A stretch of 64,000 nt of DNA from Chaenocephalus aceratus (Eukaryota > Chordata > Actinopteri > Perciformes > Channichthyidae). Location of the stretch: the NCBI GenBank assembly GCA_023974075.1, contig JAMFTG010000222.1, positions 152,501 to 216,500 on the forward strand. The letters run 5' to 3'. A program made the translations under genes and the position numbers. Of this stretch, positions 46,444-58,045 are shown in pieces. Positions within the stretch are counted from its first letter, which is position 1. Each line of letters opens with the position of its first letter. Under the pieces are notes generated by a model that worked only from the letters and a program-made list of their open reading frames with translations, was not told the DNA's origin and did no database searches.

Positions 46444-46881
46444 TGTTGGAGCTATATATCTCTTTATATTATTTAATAGTTTAACATTTATTTTCTTGTG
46501 TTTATAGTGTTTATTGTAAATGTATTCTTAGTTAGTGTCATAAGTTAAAGTAGTTTCTATGCTTTTATTTTGAAGGCATGTTTGGGCACTGGGTGATTAG
46601 AGCACCTGGTGTAATTGTATATATTGGAGACAGGTGGAGGTGGGAGCCAGAGCACCAGTAGGCACACGTTTTTTTACCAGAGTGTTTCAAGCCACACAAA
46701 GGAAAGCCATAGGAACAGCTAAAGGAAACGTGATATAGGAAATCTGTTCATTGTACTTTATTATTGGAATAAAATGCACAAATGGAGGTACTTGTCTGGA
46801 CTTGGATGATCATTGCCCTGCATAAGATCCGCTAACTAGTGCCTCAGCGGCTGTTTTAGTTCTCTAGGATTTTAGCCGCTA
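46444..46881 (+). mobile_element. Solo-LTR-like insertion
   Basis: Begins TGTTGGAGCTATATATC, ends near TTTTAGCCGCTA, and is flanked by TAGCCAC on both sides (46437-46443, 46882-46888), partly native to the array. Interior has AATAAAATGCAC, a plausible LTR poly(A) signal. The 3' end is not the standard CA, so the class is an inference. Confidence 0.5.
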
Positions 46882-47313
46882 TAGCCACCTTTAGCTTAGC
46901 GGTGGTGACGTGAAGTCATGTGACCGTGCTGTAGTTCCTTTATAGCCCAACATTAGCCACCTTTAGCTTAGCGGTGGTGACGTGAAGTCCTGTGACCGTG
47001 CTGTAGTTCCTTTATAGCCCAACATTAGCCACCTTTAGCTTAGCGGTGGTGACGTGAAGTCATGTGACCGTGCTGTAGTTCCTTTATAGCCCAACATTAG
47101 CCACCTTTAGCTTAGCGGTGGTGACGTGAAGTCATGTGACCGTGCTGTAGTTCCTTTATAGCCCAACATTAGCCACCTTTAGCTTAGCGGTGGAGACGTG
47201 AAGTCATGTGACCGTGCTGTAGTTCCTTCATAGCCCAACATTAGCCACCTTTAGCTTAGCGGTGGTGGCGTGAAGTCATGTGACCGTGCTGTAGTTCCTT
47301 TATAGCCCAACAT
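46882..47313 (+). repeat. 72-bp minisatellite, right block
   Basis: About 6 units. Confidence 0.97.
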
Positions 47314-47395
47314 TTCACTTAAAAAATCATAAAGTGGTGTTAATATGTGGAGATTAACCTGCTGAACAAAATGTGTAAGTATCATCAACGTTGAA

Positions 47396-48300
47396 AGTCT
47401 CAAACGTGTGAGAGCGAGACTGTTTATGCGTTTTAGGGAAGATTTGGTCGTTCCTCAAAAACAGTCGGTCTGAGTCTCCACACAGAAACTAACCCTGATG
47501 GAGGGTTACAGGCTGCAATTACTGCGCCACACAGGACAGCAGATGAGCTCACTGCCTCTCTTCTGGACAGGTTTGTAGGGATTTGTAAAGGACAAGCTGT
47601 CGCCCACAATACGTGTCCAAAATCAACCTCAGTGGATGACATGATTATCCAGAAAGGCATCTGTACATACCGTGTTGTTGCATGTGGTTGGATATCCACA
47701 GATGCAAACAGACGAAGGCACATTTTAGTTACTAAACAGCAAATAGACTGTTTTTCAGGGATAGAGATGTTAGAAAATGTGTACAGCCTGGGAGAAATGG
47801 ATTTAGTCCGAGACCATACAGATGTGAGTCAAATGGGAACTGAAAACTATGTTTTTAATCTCAAAATGGCCAATTCTGTCTCTTGCTAAATCACGTTTTC
47901 ATACAACTAAACTGGAATGGAATGTATGATGTGAGAGATGTGGTAAATGTGGACTATCATGACTTGAAAGGAGCCCTTTTGCAGGTCCCAACATTTCCAA
48001 AAATATCAACTATGTCATGTTGAATTTGGAGTAAATGTGGTTAATGCACAAGGTGTCTTATGAATATGTTCATCCATTCAAAACAGAGGTCTTTCCGTTT
48101 GTATTTCCCACCCGGAGTAAACATAATTAAGGTTTAATCAAAGCTGGAAGAAGCTGACGGAGAATAAAAACTGATATTGCCACACATTGAAAAGTAAGAT
48201 AACGTATTTTGGGTTTTAAACAGAGGATGAAACTCCGGATTGAAACAAAGCAGCAGCTGCAGACATTTTGGTGACGTGGACACAGTGTACTGGCATCAGA
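47396..48300. other. Intergenic, nothing recognised
   Basis: Open frames here (47433-47723 minus, 47632-47889 plus) resemble no family I know. Confidence 0.5.
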
Positions 48301-48406
<106 letters not shown>

Positions 48407-48514
48407 CACAACTGTATCTGGTTCTCATCTTTCCACACACACACACATGAATACTTTATTCGGTTCCACAAATTATATTACATAAGACAGGGAATCAAAT
48501 ATATCGGGGCTAAG

Positions 48515-48632
<118 letters not shown>

Positions 48633-49521
48633 GGCGGTTCAGTACAGTTGTCAGCCCTCAGCACATAGTACATGTATCTTTGCGCTGCAGCGTGGCAGAT
48701 CTTCCTTTCTGCTTCGTCACAGTACTTTGCAAACTCATTGACTTCCTGCAGAACAGAAAGTACTTGATGAGGAGTTGGAAGAAGCCATTCACTTTATATT
48801 TGATTAGATTAAAACAAGTGAGCAAGTAAATGATCTTCAGTCTGCTCCTCAACCAATGATAATCGAGATGGACTAATAATAGCCATGTTCGCTTTTTTAT
48901 ATTCTTGATCATTTCCAGGGAGTGGCTTTGCAGGAATGAGTCCTTAGCCCCGGAAATAACTCAGCATTTTAGAATTGATGGTTCCCTCGTCTCAAAGTGT
49001 TTTGGTTGTTATCCTGAAATAAGGTCTGCACGAGCTGATGAGATTGTAAAGTTTTGTTCTACAACATAAAGAACGCCAGTAAATACCCCACTGGTGAATT
49101 TAAAAGCGGCGGTTGCTAACAAGTGTCTAAATTAAGTACTACTAACAACTAAACGTCATCACACCCAACATTAGCCCGACGTGATGTGAAGTCATGTGAC
49201 CGTGCTGTATTTCATTTCATTTATTTATACAGATAAATCCCATTGAGAGCATTGATCTCTTTTCCAAGGGAGACCTGCTCAAGTAGTTCCACATGAAACA
49301 TAAAAACATACACAGAACAACAAAAGGACATCACACAGCATCATTACAGGGATTACAATTTACAATAACTATCCACCTGAACAGGTACCAACAGCTTCCG
49401 ATTGAGTAGCATCCAACCGAGCTTTAAAAACATTTAGTGGCACCAGATTGTTCAGTTTCCATTTAATTTGCAGACTATTCCAAGACAGAGGAGCTGCGCA
49501 TCTAAAAGCTGTCTTCCCTAA

Positions 49522-50142
49522 AGGCCCTGACACACCAAGCAGTCACCAGAGGACTAGCCGACGCTGAAGTCGGCTGTTGCCTGGCCGTGTTCTCCTGCGT
49601 TTTGGCCATGTGTCGCACGGGAACACACCGCACCGACTTCAGTGCGTGAGTTGCAATAACTCTCCTTACCAGCAGGCGGCGGTAGTGTGTATTCGTCATT
49701 CAAAAGAGGCAACAACCGGAAGACAGAGAAGAAGAAGAGTATCTTTTCTCCGTAATATCATACAGAGCTGGCCTCTCCTGGATCAAGGTGATGAGCAGGT
49801 CTTCGTTTGCATCATTCCAGATCGCCATGATGAGATGAAAATGAATAGCAGTCTGTGTGTGCCTTCTGAAATCGTTTGTTTACGTCCCTCACTTCCGCTT
49901 CGCTTCTCATGCACTGATTCGCTAGCTGAACAGCCAATCAGAGTGATTATTTGGTCAGACTGCCAGACCCGATGCATGGCCGATTCAACATGTTGAATCG
50001 GCCATGCATCGGGTCTGGCAGTCCAAATAAGGCGTGTCACGGTCGACGGTGCGGGACACACCAACCTGACTACGGCGCCGCGAATGCCCGACAGCCTCTG
50101 ACGGCCTCTGACTCCCAAAATCGGGTTGGTGTGTCAGGGCCT
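49522..50142. mobile_element. PIF/Harbinger-type MITE, intact
   Basis: Inverted ends AGGCCCTGACACACCAA and TTGGTGTGTCAGGGCCT, flanked by TAA on each side (49519-49521, 50143-50145), the Harbinger target size. 621 bp, no transposase. Open frames inside are shared with 7350-7826 and are non-coding. Contains the 66-bp palindrome at 49958-50023. Confidence 0.88.
49958..50023. repeat. 66-bp perfect palindrome, second copy
   Basis: Identical to 7650-7715; 33-nt arms around AACATGTT. Confidence 0.97.
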
Positions 50143-50396
50143 TAAGACAGTCCTAGCAGTTGGCACATTTAATAAAAACACTGCATTCGATCTCAGGCAG
50201 TAGCCACTTCGCCGTGAGATCAGGGAGCAGATGTAAGATGGTAGTTTACCCAACATGGCTTTGTAGATGAAAATGTACCAGTGACTGAGCCTCCGTACAG
50301 TTAGTGAAGGCAAACCAGCCCTTGCATACAGGGTACAGTGATGGGTTAACGCTTTACAGTTTGTCACAAATCTCAGTGCGCTGTGATACGCAGCAT

Positions 50397-51344
50397 CTAA
50401 CGAGGTTTACCCTTTAGGACCTTTGTGTCCCTAATTGTGGCTACAACACAGTGGTCACTCAGATCATTTGCAAATACTCCCACATCTGAGTATTTATGTC
50501 GAACATTAGTTAAAATGAGATCCATTAGGGAGGATTTATTAGGGGACTTAATGTTACGGCGAGTAGGACTGTCTATAATCTGAGTAACATTTAAAGAGAT
50601 ACAAAGGTTTTTAAAATCCTCTGACACTGCAGTTAACCAGTCCCAATTAAAATCACCAAGCAGCACTATTTCCTTGTAGTCAAGTTGAGATAAAAGTTTT
50701 GCCAAAGAAGATAAAGAGTCCTTGACAGCTGAGGGGGCCCTGTAGCAGCCCACCACCATGACCTGTTGACCCTTTGCCACTTCGATATTTAAAGCTGAAA
50801 ATTCTAGTTGTTTACTAATAGATTTGGAAACCATATTAGTTACACAAAACTTATTTTTCACATAAATGGCAACGCCACGACCTTTTTTAGGACGGTCGGT
50901 ACGATATACACTATAACCATTTAAGTAGATGTCAGAGGCCAAAATAGATTTATCTAGTCACGTTTCTGATAAGACAATGACATCAGCATCAGTCGAGCTC
51001 GCCCAAATGCGGACAAAATCTAACTTAGGTAACAGACTGCCCACATTTAAGTGAATGAATCTCAACCCAGATCTAGAATTAAAATCAGCAGGAGTAGCTA
51101 TCTGACTACTACTGGTGCTGGGCGGACCAGGGTTTAGTTGTACATTCCCTGATATTAATAATAACAAAAAAAAACAAGCACCTTTTCCTCTTAACCGACA
51201 CACATACATTGTCATCTGCTTTAAAGTCACCAGTAAACTCCGCGAAAGTGAGCTCAAGAAGCAGTCCTGAAGAACCATCATAGCAGGCAAGTGAGAAAGA
51301 CAAACATTTGTCGAACTGAATGTAGTTCCTTCATAGCCCAACAT
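50397..51344 (-). pseudogene. LINE AP-endonuclease ORF, one nonsense change
   Basis: Reads FIHLNVGSLLPKLD, VIVLSET, then a TGA where W is usual (near 50956), then LDKSILASDIYLNGYSVYRT, GRGVAIYVKN, VVGCYRAPSA, EIVLLGDFNWDWL, DSPTRRN, DLILTN and NDLSDHCVV. These are the N, E, Y, GDFN and SDH motifs of APE-type endonucleases that nick target DNA. The frame ends at the deletion junction. The first part of the frame up to 51317 belongs to the LINE; the rest is array. Confidence 0.88.
51122..51163 (-). other. 2A-like ribosome-skipping motif in the LINE leader
   Basis: LLLLISGNVQLNPGPP. The core N-P-G-P with G-x-V-x-x before it matches the 2A pattern (usually D-V/I-E-x-N-P-G-P), with N for D and Q for E. 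2A-like sequences at the N-terminus of APE-type LINE ORFs are known. Activity with these two changes is uncertain. Confidence 0.55.
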
Positions 51345-51845
51345 TAGCCACCTTTAGCTTAGCGGTGGTGATATGAAGTCATGTGACCGTGCTGTAGTTC
51401 CTTTATAGCCCAACATTAGCCACCTTTAGCTTAGCGGTGGTGACGTGAAGTCATGTGACCGTGCTGTAGTTCCTTTATAGCCCAACATTAGCCACCTTTA
51501 GCTTAGCGGTGGTGAGGTGAAGTCATGTGACCGTGCTGTAGTTCCTTTATAGCCCAACATTAGCCACCTTTAGCTTAGCGGTGGTGACGTGAAGTCATGT
51601 GACCGTGCTGTAGTTCCTTTATAGCCCAACATTAGCCGCCTTTAGCTTAGCGGTGGTGACGTGAAGTCATGTGACCGTGCTGTAGTTCCTTGATAGCCCA
51701 ACATTAGCCGCCTTTAGCTTAGCGGTGGTGATATGAAGTCATGTGACCGTGCTGTAGTTCCTTTATAGCCCAACATTAGTCACCTTTAGCTTAGCGGTGG
51801 TGACGTGAAGTCATGTGACCGTGTTGTAGTTCCTTTATAGCCTAA
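51320..51845 (+). repeat. 72-bp minisatellite, about 7 copies
   Basis: Same unit as at 45.4 kb; variants GATATG and GAGGTG in two or three units. Confidence 0.97.
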
Positions 51846-51915
51846 TGTTACCTTTTAACTTAAAAAATCTTAAAGTGGTGTTATGTGGAGATTATCCTGC
51901 TGAACACAATGTGTA

Positions 51916-52226
51916 TAATGTTTGTTATTTTCTACAATAATCTAAAATCACATGGAAAAATCCCATTGCTTTTTGACAAAGTAGCCCTCGCGATGCTAAC
52001 TTCTGGGTTCTTTTCCCTGCCTTCACTCATTCAAGTTCATGCATGCATCTGCAAATTCAGCAAAAACCCTAAATAGCTATCTGAGCGTTGAATCTCCTAC
52101 TGTAGAGGCACACAGGCACAATGGGCGACTCATGCTAATGGTAATGCTGCTAAATGCCAACAGGATGTTAAATGTCACATTATTTGAATGTGCAGGGAAC
52201 AGAATTGTGAAGAACAACCGTTTAGC
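51916..52226. other. Intergenic, nothing recognised
   Basis: No repeat or coding signature seen. Confidence 0.5.
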
Positions 52227-52320
52227 ACAGGGGTGTCAAACTCAAGGCCCGGGGGCCAAATCCGGCCCGCGACTTCATGTTATGTGGCCCCACAAGAGCT
52301 TGCAAAGAATATAATATGTT
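52227..52320 (+). mobile_element. hAT-like element, 5' end
   Basis: CAGGGGTGTCAAACTCAAGG followed by CCCGGGGGCCAAATCCGGCC is a widespread vertebrate hAT-type end. No 3' end found. Confidence 0.55.
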
Positions 52321-55300
52321 TGTTAAACGGTTACATGGCGATTTACAGAAACACGTCGCCCATACATGGAGCACAATGCAAAATTTGACTTGTTTTCAAA
52401 ATGTCACTTTTTTGGGGGGATTTAGCTTTTCTTCATTTTGTGACATGCGCACTGAAGAGACTTGCAATTATTTGCCCTAGACTTCTGCTTTCAGACCTAG
52501 TTAATTATGAAGTTCTTACCCTATCCGATAATAATCCAATGCAGAGGCAATGATGTCATATAATACATTATATTATATATATTAAATATTGATAACGGCA
52601 AAACCTGACATTAAAGGCTCTAATTATTATAGTAATGACTCTGTGGTATCTTTGTCGTATCACAATGTCTTTTAGCTGCTGCAACGGAGCCCGCCAGCAC
52701 AACCTTGTTTCTTCACTTTTTAATCAGATGAAACCACATATACGTGTTTGTTTTCATGTGATCCTGAGGGTCTGTTTTCGTCTGCTTTAATCTATTTTTC
52801 AGGCTCTGTCTACTTCCTGTTCTGTGTTTGAATGTGTCTACATTACATGCATCTCTTTGCAGGTGCAGAGTGAAGACAAGATGATATTGATAGCAGAAAG
52901 TCTAGATGTTCCTTATCACATACCAATCTGATCTTTCTCTTCTTCCTATTCGGACATATCTGATCCACATTGAGGTATTCCTTTAAGTTTTGGAATGCAA
53001 ATCAAAGCTGGAATCGTCTGTGTACTCGCTGCTGAGATGGGAAACAACAACAATTATCACATGGCTCTGGGTTGTTGGTGTTTTCTTCAACATGTCTGAA
53101 CGTCGTCATGCCACGTGTACCTGCAGAGCTGGAGAACATTACCAGCCTCCATGAAGTCGTGGTTCAGCTCCTGGATCTGATTCAGACAGATTTTCCTCTT
53201 CAGGGCTTGTGTGAGCCTGTTGTTCGATCGACATCTTTCCCCAACGAACATGTTTGTTAGTTTTGTTGCACCTGCTATGAGGGTTTAACTTCATTCAGGA
53301 GTTTGACCTGTACGGAGGTTTGTGGCCTCACAGTGGCCACAGTGGGAATAGCAAGGTGTTATGTGTTTGTGCCCTGATCAGGCGCTCCTAGTGTGATGTG
53401 TCATGTCTAGCTGTAGTTTCCTGTTATGGTTTTGTAGTCCTTATCGTTTCCCCTCCAGGTGTACCCATTTGTATTTAACCCAGGTGTGTCTTGTCTCGTC
53501 ATTACCTCATGTATAATTATTCTGTTTTCCCCTTTGTCTGGGGCTGATCCTGTCTGTGCAGTATGTGTTCTTGTCTGTCATTACTTTATATTTCCTTTGT
53601 TCAACCATGGTGGTAATTATTAATTAAATTCTTTTTTTGATTACTTCGGCTACCGTCTCCTTTATTATGTTGCCTTGACTCGACATTGAGCCTGCTAACA
53701 GTCAATGGTAACGTAATACAAGGTCATGTCCAAATACAACATATTTAACAATAAGTGTTAGAGAAATGTTTTGTGTTTATTGCAAATGACAATTTTCTAA
53801 TTAATTAAGGTCTTCATATATTCTTTCGATTAGGAATAGTGTACATGCAGTAAATTAAATATTCCGAGGATAATTTGGATTTATAGTTATCAATCAGATG
53901 ATCAGCTGTTATTCTTTCACACACAGTGAAGTCACGAGCTACCCACAATGCAACACGTGCCATACATATATATATATATAAATACGCCATTTTCCTGGAG
54001 GTGCTAATGTCCTGGAGGTGCTAATATAAACAGCTAGCTAACGTAGCCAGGCAGAGCGCACTAGATTTTTTTCTGAATTAACGACCGAAGAAATCGCTGC
54101 ATGTCTTCGGATTACATCTCTGGACTTGAGGGGTGTGCTCGAGGTCGTTACCAGCGTAAACTAGAGCTGTGTGGGTTGTCGGATCGCCCTTACAGACTGC
54201 CTGCAGATGTATGGAAACACGACAGTGGCCTTCATCGATTTTGGCTGCATCTACGTCTAATTTCTGGAAACACCAGGTGAATACCCCACTTGTCACAATA
54301 ATATTATCATGCCATTGCATATATGTGGTATTTTAGAGTTGACTAGATATTCATTAAGGCAATAGACTATGATATTCAGGACAGGAAGCTTAGCAACACC
54401 TAGACGGTGTACGGCTGCTTGCACCTCGCGTAAAACGGCGGATACCGGAAGTACGGTGTCGCGCTCGGCCCAATACCCGTATGTGTGTTAAAGAATACAA
54501 GTAAGCGATGCATCTTTGACCTCACGTTACACCGGTAATGTTTGTTTATTTGTTTGTTTAATTTTATGGAAGACGAGAATAAATCAGCCAAAGGAAGGCA
54601 ACAAACCAGTGCCTAGAGAGTTTTATTTTTGTGACGGTTTTAACAAGGAGCCACGACAATAAGTCTGAAGCAATTGCAAAATGATAAATGTGTTCTTTTG
54701 AGGAATAAGATGTGTTTCTCTACTGTTGTTGTTGTTGTTGTTGTTCATGTTGTTCTTCTTCTTGTAGGTTCTTTCTGCCTTTTTCAACCAATAAAAAAGG
54801 GTTTCTTATGTCAAACAACCAGCTCCTAGTTTACAATTTTCAAAAGGTAAAATCAAGAGTTACAAAGGATTATTTACATCTGTTTTATTTGTTTTTTTCA
54901 TGTGTATCATCACAAAGGGCTGTTATCATGGTGGCTATCAAGCTTCAAATCAAATCCTATAATCCCGTTAAAGTGTTTCCTTCATCAGACATCCATTTGA
55001 AGAATGCAAATATAAAAAGAATAACATAACAATAAGGTGCAAATCCAACTTTAAGTTATTCAATCAATCTAGTTCAGTAAAAAGCAGATGATTTACGTCT
55101 GAATTTAAGCTGAAGTTTAATGCAGCAGAAAATATAAATAACATACAGGTACCCTAAAACTAGCTACTTTCCACATCTGAGTAATGTCATGACTTCATCG
55201 TTATCCTAATGTTGTGATTTTGTCCACGTTATTGCACTTCCATCTCTTTTACCAGTTTTTGTGCAGATGAAGTAAACCTGTATATACTTTCTGCTCCTTG

Positions 55301-55465
55301 ACAACAGGACGATGTAATTCCTTCGACGTTTTGCATTGACGTGAGAACATTTCCAGTGATGTGGAATACCCAAAGTCCCACCGAACTGAGAGGAAATCTC
55401 CAGGAGAGAAGGGAAGCCTCAGAGAGTTTGCTCTCGTCTGTCAAACTGCACATTTCCCCGCCGGG
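52321..55465. other. Intergenic, TE-like fragments only
   Basis: 53330-53700 (CTGTTATGGTTTTGTAGTCC, ATTAAATTCTTTTTTTGATT) looks like part of a retroelement, not classified. (AT)n at 53968-53980, GTT run at 54725-54743. No gene recognised. Confidence 0.4.
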
Positions 55466-57745
55466 CAGAGGTGGCACAAGTGCACACATTCTTTACTCAA
55501 GTAGAAGTACAGATACTCGTGTTTAAAAATACTCTGGTGAAAGTAGAAGTACTGACTAAACTCCTTTACCCAAGTAAAAGTAAAGAGGCTTTGAAGTGTC
55601 CTTCAGTAAAAAGTACCCATAGCTAGCAGCTGCTTTAAAGAGTACCTGACCTCCCTTTATATCAATAGAACAATAATGTCATTGTTAGCTAATGAATGTT
55701 TCCATGCTGAACAACGGCAACATGACAACGTTTCCATTGGTCCCTCTTCTTTAGAGAAGACCAGGAAGTGATGGATACACGGATCGTGTTCCAACCAATA
55801 GGCACGCAGTGACTCTAAAGAATAATGACCACGCACCAACACACATTCAGACTAAAGGAACCAGCTGTTTGGGAAATGAGAGAAGTAGAAAGTACAGGTA
55901 TTTGAGTTCAACATGTAAGAAGTAGAAAGTACAGGTATTTGAGTTCAACATGTGAGAAGTAGAAAGTACAGGTATTTGAGTTCAACATGTGAGAAGTAGA
56001 AAGTACAGGTATTTGAGTTCAACATGTAAGAAGTAGAAAGTACAGGTATTTGAGTTCAACATGTGAGAAGTAGAAAGTACAGGTATTTGAGTTCAACATG
56101 TAAGAAGTAGAAAGTACAGGTATTTGAGTTCAACATGTAAGAAGTAGAAAGTACAGGTATTTGTGTTCAACATGTAAGAAGTAGAAAGTAGGTATTTGAG
56201 TTCAACATGTAAGAAGTAGAAAGTACAGGTATTTGAGTTCAACATGTAAGAAGTAGAAAGTACAGGTATTTGAGTTCAACATGTAAGAAGTAGAAAGTAC
56301 AGGTATTTGAGTTCAACATGTGAGAAGTAGAAAGTACAGGTATTTGAGTTCAACATGTAAGAAGTAGAAAGTACAGGTATTTGAGTTCAACATGTAAGAA
56401 GTAGAAAGTACAGGTATTTGAGTTCAACATGTGAGAAGTAGAAAGTACAGGTATTTGAGTTCAACATGTAAGAAGTAGAAAGTACAGGTACTTGAGTTCA
56501 ACATGTAAGAAGTAGAAAGTACAGGTATTTGAGTTCAACATGTGAGAAGTAGAAAGTTCAGGTATTTGAGTTCAACATGTGAGAAGTAGAAAGTACAGGT
56601 ATTTGTGTTCAAGATGTGAGAAGTAGAAAGTACAGGTATTTGTGTTCAACATGTAAGAAGTAGAAAGTACAGGTATTTGTGTTCAACATGTAAGAAGTAG
56701 AAAGTACAGGTATTTGTGTTCAACATGTGAGAAGTAGAAAGTACAGGTATTTGTGTTCAACATGTAAGAAGTAGAAAGTACAGGTATTTGTGTTCAACAT
56801 GTAAGAAGTAGAAAGTACAGGTATTTGAGTTTCAACATGTAAAGAAGTAGAAAGTACAGGTATTTGTGTTCAAAATGTGAGAAGTAGAAAGTACAGGTAT
56901 TTGGGTTCAACATGTAAGAAGTAGAAAGTACAGGTATTTGTGTTCAACATGTAAGAAGTAGAAAGTACAGGTATTTGTGTTCAAAATGTAAGAAGTAGAA
57001 AGTACAGGTATTTGTGTTCAACATGTAAGAAGTAGAAAGTACAGGTATTTGTGTTCAACATGTAAGAAGTAGAAACTACAGGTATTTGTTTTCAACATGT
57101 GAGAAGTAGAAAGTACAGGTATTTGTGTTCAACATGTGAGAAGTAGAAAGTACAGGTATTTGTGTTCAACATGTGAGAAGTAGAAAGTACAGGTATTTGT
57201 GTTCAACATGTAAGAAGTAGAAAGTACAGGTATTTGTGTTCAACATGTAAGAAGTAGAAAGTACAGGTATTTGTGTTCATAATGTGAGAAGTAGAAAGTA
57301 CAGGTATTTGTGTTCAACATGTAAGAAGTAGAAAGTACAGATATTTGTGTTCAACATGTAAGAAGTAGAAAGTACAGGTATTTGAGTTCAACATGTAAGA
57401 AGTAGAAAGTACAGGTATTTGTGTTTCATAATGTAAGAAGTAGAAAGTTCAGGTATTGTGTTCATAATGTGAGAAGTAGAAAGTACAGGTATTTGAGTTC
57501 AACATGTAAGAAGTAGAAAGTACAGGTATTTGTGTTCAACATGTAAGAAGTAGAAAGTACAGGTATTTGTGTTCAACATGTAAGAAGTAGAAAGTACAGG
57601 TATTTGTGTTCAACATGTAAGAAGTAGAAAGTACAGGTATTTGTGTTCAACATGTGAGAGTAGAAAGTACAGGTATTTGTGTTCAACATGTGAGAAGTAG
57701 AAAGTACAGGTATTTGTGTTCAACATGTAAGAAGTAGAAAGTAGA
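55466..57745 (+). mobile_element. 37-bp-minisatellite element, copy 3, intact 5' end
   Basis: Starts CAGAGGTGGCACAAGTGCAC, continues with the flank shared with 42334-42716 (over 95 percent by eye), then about 50 units to 57745. The 3' tail is missing: sequence after 57745 is unrelated. Confidence 0.88.
55876..57745 (+). repeat. 37-bp minisatellite array 3
   Basis: About 50 units. The first two thirds are mainly GAGTTC units, the later part mainly GTGTTC. Few indels. Confidence 0.97.
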
Positions 57746-58029
57746 GAGCAAACAGTCCGGATATGTTCTTTTGGTGTAAACCAGAGTATCCTATAAGAAC
57801 CGCAACAAAGTTAGAATAAAATGTACTAAATGTGAGCTTATGAATGCATCCTCATAGGCTTAACATCAAAGTGAAGTGATATCTGTTCCAGGATATGTTA
57901 ATAAACTCAACTGTGCACAGATTTCATTACAATTCAAGTATAATTTAAATCAAATCAACCACATGGAAACCAGCTTTGCAAAAGAAGCAAACATGCTCTA
58001 TTTGCTTTAATATTAATATTTTTAACAAC
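57746..58029. other. Spacer, nothing recognised
   Basis: AT-rich. Confidence 0.5.
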
Positions 58030-58045
58030 GCATGGTATCCATGAT

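Larger units (their letters stand above)
45413..47395 (+). mobile_element. 72-bp element, copy 3, array split by an LTR-like insert
   Basis: About 14 units (45413-46443), a 438-bp insert, about 6 more units (46882-47313), then the shared right flank (AAGTGGTGTTAATATGTGGA). The usual left flank is absent. Confidence 0.85.
49216..51317 (-). mobile_element. APE-type LINE (L2/CR1/Rex1 group), RT core deleted
   Basis: Minus strand: N-terminal leader with a 2A-like motif, AP endonuclease, then a jump at about 50397 straight into the last part of the RT ORF (YARAGLPSLTVRRLSHWYIF, IYKAMLGKLPSY), a 3' UTR, and a tail of ATTTATACAGATAAATCCCA type with ATTTCATTTCATTTATTTAT at the very end. The RT catalytic domain is missing. 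The Harbinger MITE sits in the 3' part. Confidence 0.85.
48755..51915 (+). mobile_element. 72-bp element, copy 4, carrying a LINE and a Harbinger MITE
   Basis: Left flank 48755-49165 matches 15555-15965. A partial unit at 49165-49215 breaks at GTGCTGTA; the LINE follows; the array resumes at about 51320 (GTAGTTCCTTCATAGCCC) with about 7 units to 51845, then the shared right flank. TGTA lies on both sides of the LINE. Confidence 0.85.

Noticed and set aside
45413..47313. CRISPR-like array
   Set aside because: Units are contiguous with no unique spacers, and the rest of the window is vertebrate.
47433..47889. Two open frames of 85-96 codons
   Set aside because: No family resemblance, no splice context, composition like the surrounding intergenic DNA.
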